DNA of 11,117 bases. Origin: an uncultured Campylobacter sp. GTDB taxonomy: Bacteria; Campylobacterota; Campylobacteria; Campylobacterales; Campylobacteraceae. Positions 6,964 to 11,117 of the stretch are shown piece by piece. Numbering within the stretch: position 1 is the first letter of the stretch; each line of letters opens with the position of its first letter. The translations under genes and the position numbers were made by a program. Below the pieces are notes generated by a model. That model saw only the letters and a program-made list of their open reading frames with translations, was not told the DNA's origin and ran no database searches. The stretch covers positions 1-11,117 of the forward strand of contig NZ_CALHII010000268.1 of the NCBI RefSeq assembly GCF_938030815.1, written 5' to 3'.

Positions 6964-8063
6964 CGCGCGGCGCCTCTTTCGGCGGGGATTTCACAGCAGC
7001 TCTCGTTAAGGATTGTGCGGCTATCGGCGAGGGTTTTGTTGTTCTCGGCATGGATTTTATGGTTTATCATGCGCGCGATCTCGATAAAATTTCTACGGCT
7101 TGCCGCCTGCTGCGTCGCATTGAAATTTCTGCGGTTCTCTGCGTGCGATATTTCGCCTTGCGGCGTGTGCCGAAGTAATAGAGCTTTCATGGTCTGAGCG
7201 GAGTCGATCTCGGCGCCGTGCATATGCCGAAACGATGGAATTTTTGCGGCGCACGGCAAACTGCGATCTTGTAGAATTCCCGCCGTTCGCGGCATGTGCT
7301 GCCTCGGTGAAATTTCCGCAGCTTGCCGCATGCTTCGTCGCGCGTATTGCTGCGATGAAATTTCTATCTTTTGCCGCGCGTATCGTTGCAGTAGAATTTC
7401 GGCGGTTTGCCACGCGCGCCATTGCGACGGAATTTTTGCGAAGCGCCATATACGCTGTTTTGGCGCTATTGTATGACGCATCGTCTGATTAAATTTATAG
7501 CTCGCGGCGCCGCAAAATTTAAAATTCATCGCAACGCCTTGTCGTGTACATCCTGTGTGAACGGCTACTCTATTCATCGCGCGGCTAAATTTAAACTCGC
7601 AGCCCAAGCTTTGCTCTGCTAAATTTATGAAATTTGCAGCTCGCTGCGCGTACCGTTTCGGCTCGCCGCATCTGTCTTTATAGCGGAATTTTACGGTGTC
7701 TTCCAGGCACTGCTGCGGTAAAATTTTTATAGCCCGCAGCTCGCACCGTTTAGGCGGATTTTTTTGAGTTCGTTGCGTATGCCTCGGCGGCGTATTTTCG
7801 CAGCGCGCCTCATTGCAACGCGATTTGGCGGCGCACAGCACGCGCCCTTTCGGCGTGTTTTTAAGATGCGCCGTTTGGGAGAGCTCGTGTTTGATAGTGC
7901 GGCTAAATTTAAAACCTTCATTATATCTGCGTTTGGCGGAGCGGCTAAATTTAAAGCTCGTCGTTCGCGCCTTTGCGGCTCCGCGTGGTCTGGGATTTTG
8001 ATCAAATTTGCTCATCCCGCCGCGCTTGCTCATGCGATGAAATTTTACTATTTTAGCGCTCAC
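6960..8063 (-). CDS. Basic repeat-derived ORF of unknown function
   Basis: A 367-codon open frame with no recognisable domain. The predicted protein is very rich in Arg, Ala, Gln, Asn and Ser, strongly basic, with no signal peptide or membrane segment. It consists of degenerate repeats: FKFSR-like units in the N-terminal half, and a roughly 12-residue unit of the type AEIxxQxYARxx from about residue 205 to 285. Signs that it is translated: a GTG start with AAGG seven bases upstream, an 11-bp overlap with the preceding chain-length-factor gene, and an ATGA overlap with the acyltransferase. Against selection on the protein: the same DNA repeat is read in two different frames along the ORF, and the opposite strand is also open over much of it. 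It may be an expanded spacer that keeps translational coupling between its neighbours, or a young gene born from repeats. I know of no counterpart in aryl-polyene clusters. Confidence 0.45.
   Translation of the reverse strand: MSAKIVKFHRMSKRGGMSKFDQNPRPRGAAKARTTSFKFSRSAKRRYNEGFKFSRTIKHELSQTAHLKNTPKGRVLCAAKSRCNEARCENTPPRHTQRTQKNPPKRCELRAIKILPQQCLEDTVKFRYKDRCGEPKRYAQRAANFINLAEQSLGCEFKFSRAMNRVAVHTGCTRQGVAMNFKFCGAASYKFNQTMRHTIAPKQRIWRFAKIPSQWRAWQTAEILLQRYARQKIEISSQQYARRSMRQAAEISPRQHMPRTAGILQDRSLPCAAKIPSFRHMHGAEIDSAQTMKALLLRHTPQGEISHAENRRNFNATQQAASRRNFIEIARMINHKIHAENNKTLADSRTILNESCCEIPAERGAAR
7084..7155. repeat. Two tandem 36-bp units
   Basis: Two adjacent 36-bp units (7084-7119 and 7120-7155) share the pattern xxxAAATTTCTxCGGyTyxCxGC. 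They belong to the same family as the array at 7235-7462 but are read in a different frame by the long minus-strand ORF, giving RRNFNATQQAAS then RRNFIEIA-like peptide instead of the AEIxxQ units. Confidence 0.75.
7235..7462. repeat. Degenerate tandem array, six units of 36 bp (one of 48 bp)
   Basis: Units begin at 7235, 7271, 7307, 7355, 7391 and 7427. Each opens with xxxrAATTT or xxxrAATTC, followed by a GC-rich half resembling GCCGCGCGTATCGTTGCA. All are 36 bp except the third, which is 48 bp. Because every length is a multiple of three and the unit rarely contains stops, the minus frame encodes AEIxxQxYAR repeats and the plus frame encodes VEFxxFAxRAxA repeats. Units differ at many sites, so the array is old or fast-diverging. 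Confidence 0.8.
7581..7955. repeat. Three exact copies of GCGGCTAAATTTAAA
   Basis: The 15-mer occurs identically at 7581-7595, 7899-7913 and 7941-7955, all inside the repeat-derived ORF; the last two are 42 bp apart. Its core GCTAAATTTAA recurs elsewhere in the window (for example near 1269 and 5682), so it is a dispersed word rather than a local tandem repeat. Confidence 0.7.
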
Positions 8064-9474
8064 GATCTTGCCTTAAAAAAGCTGCGATTTTGGCGGGATC
8101 TTTGACGTGCCAAAGATAGTCCAAAACCCCGTCGCTGCTGTGCCATTCGCGCTTGCCGGAGAGGATTTTAGCCAAAAATTCCACCGCGGTATCTAGCGGG
8201 ATCTCGCCGCCCTCTTTAAAGCTTCGTAAAATTTCATTCTCGGCTCGCGGTTTTGGATTTTGTGTCTCTATGCTCTGTGTCGTCGCGTCCGCAATGTGCG
8301 GCGAAATTTCGATCTGCACGTCATCTCCGCGCTGAAGCACCAGAAGTAGGGCGCAGGCGAAGTCGCAGCGCTTCAGATAGTCGTTGTTTGCCTCCTCAAA
8401 ATAGCAGAGCAGGGCGATTTTATCGTTATCCGACTTGCATTCGCCGTCCTCGCCTGCTTCGTTCGCGTCCTGCGCGGAGCCGAACTCCCCCGCGCTTTCT
8501 TTCAGCCTTGCAGCGGCGATTATTGCGCCGTTTTCGAGCGCGCACGCTGCTGAGATCGTCGAAATTTCGGCATGGTTTTGCGTAAAAATCGCATTTTGCG
8601 CCGCGATCGCGTTGAGTACGCTGACGCAGAAGCTCGAAGGCGAGACGCTTTCGTCCATCGAGCCGAGCAGGCTAAAACAGCGGTTGATCTCGCCCAGGCG
8701 CGAGCAAAAAACGAGCGGCATCCCTTCGCGCTGCGTCGCGGAGCTTTGCATCGCATGATCGCAGGTTTCCGAGCGTTCGTTCGTTTTGAAATTTTGCCTT
8801 GCCGAATTTAAGGAATTTTCATTTATCAAATCTTGCAGCGTCGAATTTAAATCTTGCGGCATAGAATTTAAAGAATTTTCGCTTGAAAAATCCTGCGGCG
8901 ATGGGTTTTGCGCGGCGGTGCGGCTTTTGCTCGCGTCTAAATTTTGAGGCGCGAGATTTAAGGAGTCATCCTCGGCTAAGCTCTGCGGCGCATTTTGTGA
9001 AATTTCGCCTAAAAGCGAGATGCAAAGTTTCGCCCCAAGCCCCAAGCGGCGACGTTGTAACGGTGGGATGTGCGCAAGAGTCGGCTTTTTCTTTAAAGCT
9101 TCGAGCGCTAAAATTTCCTCTTTTAAGCGGGCGTGAGCAGAAATTTTTAAATTTTCTACGGGGCTATTTTGTAAAGCCTCGCTCTCGCGCGCAGCGAAAT
9201 TTTTGTAAAGTTCCGCCGCCTTTTCGGAGCTGCAATCAAAAGTGCGCGCGGAGCTAAATTTAGATGCAACCGCTTCTTGTTTTAATCCCAGCTCCGAGCA
9301 ACGCTTGGTAAAATTTTCAATAAAACTTTCTGCGGCAAGGTCGCAACCTGCGTTTTTGTTATTTTCGCACACTGCAAAATTTGCAGAATTTATAGAATTT
9401 TGCTTGCAGTCCGAAATATCTGTAAAATCTTGCGTAGAATTTGCCGTAAAATCATACGTAAAATTTTGATCCAT
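8053..9474 (-). CDS. Ketosynthase-like chain-length-factor protein (PF13723 type) with low-complexity insertions
   Basis: A 473-residue protein; the family is usually around 240. The recognisable core is PLQRRRLGLGAKLCISLL (138-155) and, after an insertion, PLVFCSRLGEINRCFSLLGSM (253-273), SPSSFCVSVLNAIAAQNAIFTQNHAEISTISA (278-309), and LLCYFEEANNDYLKRCDFACALLLVLQRG (355-383). This corresponds to the N-terminal ketosynthase fold of beta-ketoacyl synthase-like proteins in aryl-polyene clusters. These lack the catalytic Cys and pair with a true ketosynthase (ApeC with ApeO, as recalled). The upstream ketosynthase gene is the likely partner. Insertions rich in Asn, Ser and Gln occupy about 160-250, with ENSLNSxxQDLN repeats, and 325-350; the first 130 residues are also unlike the family. 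The start is uncertain: the ATG at 9474 has no good ribosome binding site, and the frame stays open back to the stop of the preceding gene without ATG, GTG or TTG. The expected N-terminal GxGxxxPG is not visible. Confidence 0.8.
   Translation of the reverse strand: MDQNFTYDFTANSTQDFTDISDCKQNSINSANFAVCENNKNAGCDLAAESFIENFTKRCSELGLKQEAVASKFSSARTFDCSSEKAAELYKNFAARESEALQNSPVENLKISAHARLKEEILALEALKKKPTLAHIPPLQRRRLGLGAKLCISLLGEISQNAPQSLAEDDSLNLAPQNLDASKSRTAAQNPSPQDFSSENSLNSMPQDLNSTLQDLINENSLNSARQNFKTNERSETCDHAMQSSATQREGMPLVFCSRLGEINRCFSLLGSMDESVSPSSFCVSVLNAIAAQNAIFTQNHAEISTISAACALENGAIIAAARLKESAGEFGSAQDANEAGEDGECKSDNDKIALLCYFEEANNDYLKRCDFACALLLVLQRGDDVQIEISPHIADATTQSIETQNPKPRAENEILRSFKEGGEIPLDTAVEFLAKILSGKREWHSSDGVLDYLWHVKDPAKIAAFLRQDRER
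8071..8074 (-). promoter_or_regulatory. Ribosome binding site in front of the repeat-derived ORF
   Basis: AAGG on the minus strand, seven bases before the GTG at 8063, inside the end of the chain-length-factor gene. It is the main local sign that the strange ORF can be translated. Confidence 0.45.
8804..8900. repeat. Degenerate direct repeats encoding ENSLNSxxQDLN-type peptide
   Basis: Two 37-bp copies (8804-8840 and 8864-8900) start GAATTTAAxGAATTTTC and end TCxTGCxGCG; a shorter version of the unit lies between them at 8843-8860. They sit in the hydrophilic insertion of the chain-length-factor gene and explain its repetitive Asn/Ser/Gln sequence. Confidence 0.75.
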
Positions 9475-9606
9475 ATCGCAAACAGAATCGGAATTTCCGT
9501 CTAAGCTTACTTCGGAAATTCCGTCCGAGTAAGCGGCGAGATTTTTATAAAACTCCGCCGGCTCACCCGAATTATCGCGCTTGCGTAAGATATACCGAAG
9601 CTTAGC
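9475..9606. other. Spacer between the small exported protein and the chain-length-factor gene, open in frame
   Basis: This 132-bp spacer has no stop in the frame of the downstream gene and would read AKLRYILRKRDNSGEPAEFYKN then LAAYSDG. Part of it (9533-9560) is an imperfect copy of coding DNA at 9191-9218, matching 23 of 28 bases with all differences being transitions, and in the same frame. It therefore looks like former or actual 5' coding sequence of the chain-length-factor gene, but no start codon is present in it. Confidence 0.5.
9489..9523. repeat. Inverted repeat, 11-bp perfect arms with palindromic loop
   Basis: CGGAATTTCCG (9489-9499) is the exact reverse complement of CGGAAATTCCG (9513-9523); the 13-base loop contains the palindrome TAAGCTTA (9502-9509). 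It lies just upstream of the annotated ATG of the chain-length-factor gene. No T-run follows, so it is not a standard terminator; it could hold an mRNA structure near the start. Confidence 0.5.
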
Positions 9607-10029
9607 TTATTTTGCAATGTAGCCTCTTAGTGTGACACCGCTCATTATCGTGCCTACGCCGCATTCAAACTCTTTGTCGCTTACGAAAACGTTTTTGTAA
9701 TAGTAGCTCGTGATATTTACGACCTTGTTGCCGCCCTCTTTTTTGGCGCGATCTTGAAAGCTAAGCAGTGCCGATAAAAACGCGCGGTTGCATGCGGCTT
9801 GATCGCTCTTGCCGACGCCGTTTGCTTTTTTATTCGAGCTTAGCTGCTGCGTGATCTTTCTACCTGCAGATTTGTTGCCGAAGTAGAATTTTATGTTCGG
9901 ATCAAGCTTGGCTTTGGCGTCGGGCTCTGCGAGTGCCGCGGCGATAGGGAAGCGCACGATATCGTTCTTGGCATAAGCCGAATTAGCGACAAAAAGCGCC
10001 GCAACTGCGAAAAATAGAAATTTTTTCAT
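9607..10029 (-). CDS. Small exported protein of the so-called 'excinuclease' family
   Basis: A 140-residue protein with a clear Sec signal peptide: MKKFLFFAVAALFVANSAYA, cleavage expected after residue 20 at the AYA site. The mature part has RFPIAAALAEPDAKAKLDPNIKFYFG early, a KSDQAACNRAFLSALLSFQDRAK helix, KVVNITSYYYKN and FECGVGTIMSGVTLRG at the end. Cys80 and Cys123 could form a disulphide. I recognise this as the small periplasmic family often mislabelled 'excinuclease ATPase subunit' in databases; it has no ATPase motifs and nothing to do with UvrA. Its function is unknown to me. The ATG at 10029 follows AAAGGAG closely and lies ten bases after the ketosynthase stop, so it is co-transcribed with it. 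Being exported, it might take part in envelope transport or placement of the cluster product, which is inference only. Confidence 0.85.
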   Translation of the reverse strand: MKKFLFFAVAALFVANSAYAKNDIVRFPIAAALAEPDAKAKLDPNIKFYFGNKSAGRKITQQLSSNKKANGVGKSDQAACNRAFLSALLSFQDRAKKEGGNKVVNITSYYYKNVFVSDKEFECGVGTIMSGVTLRGYIAK

Positions 10030-10039
10030 TTTCTCTCCT

Positions 10040-11117
10040 TTAATCGATAAATTTTTTAAAAATCAAAGAGGTGTTCACGCCGCCGAAAGCGAAGTTATTA
10101 TTCATAACGTAGTCGGTCTCTATCTCCTGCGGCTGCGTGAGGTATCTAAGCGGAGCGCACTGCGGATCGATATCGTGCAAATTTAGATTCGGATAGAATA
10201 GCCCCTCGTTCATCATCATTACCGAGATGAAGCTCTCCAGCGCCCCGCACGCGCCCAAAGTATGGCCCAAATATCCCTTGTAAGAGCTCACGGGCGTCTG
10301 CGAGCCGAAAATTTCATGAGTTGCCGTAGATTCCGCGACGTCGCCCTGTCTGGTCGCCGTAGCGTGGGCGTTTACGTGTCCGATGAGATCCGGCGAAATA
10401 GCGGCGTCTTTGAGCGCCAGCTGCATCGCCGCGCGCATAGTCTCGCTCTGCGGGCGGGTGATATGCGTGCCGTCGCAGGTCGTGCCGAAGCCTACTATCT
10501 CGGCGTAAATTTTAGCGCCGCGCGCAAGCGCGCTTCTGAGGCTTTCTAGCACGAACATAGCGCCGCCTTCGCCCAAAACCAGCCCGTCGCGCGATAGATC
10601 AAACGGCGCGGGGCTGAGAGTAGGGGTGTCGTTTTTGCAGCTTGTCGCGTAGAGCTTATCAAATACGAATGCCTGGCTTGGGTGCAGCTCGTCCGCGCCG
10701 CCTGCTAGCATCATATCCGCAAGGCCGAATTTTATCGCTTCGTAGGAGTAGCCGATCGCTTGAGATGCACTCGTGCACGCAGAGCCGGTGGGGATGAGTC
10801 TGCCTTTTAGCCCGTAGTAGATCGCGATATTCGCAGCGACGGTGTGGGGCATCATCTTGACGTAAGAGTTGGCGTTGAAGGTGCTATCCTTGCCGTGCAA
10901 AATATCTACGACTTCGCCAGTAGCCTTTGCATCGCCGCTACAGCTACCCGCTGCGACGCCCATACGGCCGTCTTTTATGCGCTCATCCTCTAAAAGTCCC
11001 GCATCCGCCAGAGCCTCGCCCGCGGCATCGACGCCAAACATCGCTACCTTGCCCATCGAGCGAGTATCTTTGCGGCTCCAGTGCGCAGGCGGCGCATAAT
11101 TCGGTATCGGCGCGCCC
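10040..11117 (-). CDS. Beta-ketoacyl-ACP synthase (FabF-like ketosynthase), partial at N-terminus
   Basis: At least 358 codons of a condensing enzyme; the start lies beyond the right edge, because the frame is open to 11116 and the upstream residues (PNYAPPAHWSRKDTRSMGKV) are normal FabF-type sequence. The internal Met at 11056 is therefore not the start. Counting from that Met, the catalytic triad is complete: Cys94 in GSACTSAS, His231 in NAHATAT and His265 in YLGHTLGACG, with Lys260 before the last motif and the gate segment NNFAFGGVN at 320-328. It catalyses decarboxylative condensation of malonyl-ACP onto the growing acyl-ACP. Aryl-polyene systems have ketosynthases of this kind, one acting with a non-catalytic chain-length factor; the gene two positions downstream fits as partner. 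About 50 N-terminal residues are missing from view. It has no low-complexity insertion in the visible part. Confidence 0.94.
   Translation of the reverse strand, partial: GAPIPNYAPPAHWSRKDTRSMGKVAMFGVDAAGEALADAGLLEDERIKDGRMGVAAGSCSGDAKATGEVVDILHGKDSTFNANSYVKMMPHTVAANIAIYYGLKGRLIPTGSACTSASQAIGYSYEAIKFGLADMMLAGGADELHPSQAFVFDKLYATSCKNDTPTLSPAPFDLSRDGLVLGEGGAMFVLESLRSALARGAKIYAEIVGFGTTCDGTHITRPQSETMRAAMQLALKDAAISPDLIGHVNAHATATRQGDVAESTATHEIFGSQTPVSSYKGYLGHTLGACGALESFISVMMMNEGLFYPNLNLHDIDPQCAPLRYLTQPQEIETDYVMNNNFAFGGVNTSLIFKKFID

Noticed and set aside
7235..7462. Possible CRISPR array because of the 36-bp period
   Set aside because: Units are contiguous, degenerate and share only a short AATTT core; there are no near-identical repeats separated by unique spacers and no cas genes.
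7235..7492. Plus-strand ORF with hydrophobic 12-residue repeats (VEFxxFAxRAxA)
   Set aside because: It is the reverse reading of the 36-bp array; no ribosome binding site was seen, it lies antisense to an operon in which all genes are minus-strand, and its regularity follows from repeat length being a multiple of three.
11054..11056. Ketosynthase start at the internal Met at 11056
   Set aside because: The frame is open to the window edge and encodes conserved FabF-type residues before this Met, so the gene is truncated by the window, not starting there.

Overview
This window is a block of minus-strand genes that together look like most of an aryl-polyene (APE) type biosynthetic cluster: a type II fatty-acid/polyketide-like system that makes an outer-membrane-associated polyene lipid pigment. 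Dispersed AAATTT/GCTAAATTTAA words, rich GCGC context, purine-rich AAGGA-type ribosome binding sites and tightly overlapping genes suggest a higher-GC oral or gut Campylobacter (the C. gracilis / C. showae / C. rectus type). That assignment is inference from sequence style and was not checked by any search.

Layout in the direction of transcription (right to left). A ketosynthase runs off the right edge (11117-10040). Next come a small exported protein of the so-called 'excinuclease' family (10029-9607) and a ketosynthase-like chain-length-factor protein of the PF13723 type (9474-8053). A strange basic repeat-derived ORF follows (8063-6960), then a PlsC-type acyltransferase (6963-6223) and two consecutive acyl carrier proteins (6226-5960 and 5967-5689). 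A 722-bp gene-free, repeat-rich gap (5688-4967) interrupts the run. Beyond it lie a COG4648-type membrane protein (4966-4427), an acyl-ACP/CoA synthetase fused to a hotdog dehydratase-like domain (4446-2302), a family 2 glycosyltransferase (2321-1320), an LpxL-like acyltransferase (1327-203) and a YbgC/4HBT-type thioesterase running off the left edge (216-1). From recalled knowledge, this order (KS-like protein, acyltransferase, ACP, ACP, membrane protein, AMP-ligase, dehydratase, glycosyltransferase, acyltransferase, thioesterase) matches the central part of enterobacterial APE clusters. The ketoreductase, second dehydratase, LolA-like carrier and MMPL exporter expected for a complete cluster are not in the window.

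Expected teamwork: the synthetase loads an aryl starter onto one of the ACPs. The ketosynthase, with the chain-length-factor partner, elongates with malonyl units. Reduction (outside the window) and dehydration by hotdog domains leave conjugated double bonds. The acyltransferases and glycosyltransferase attach the polyene to a lipid or sugar anchor, and the thioesterase edits or releases chains.

The most unusual aspect is not the chemistry but the DNA. Low-complexity, AAATTT-centred repeats with a 36-bp (12-codon) tendency have expanded inside the operon. They occur as in-frame hydrophilic insertions in the synthetase and chain-length-factor genes, as likely repeat-derived C-terminal tails on the glycosyltransferase and LpxL-like acyltransferase, as a whole 367-codon ORF made of degenerate repeats yet carrying a ribosome binding site and start/stop overlaps with both neighbours, and as the gene-free gap between the second ACP and the membrane protein.
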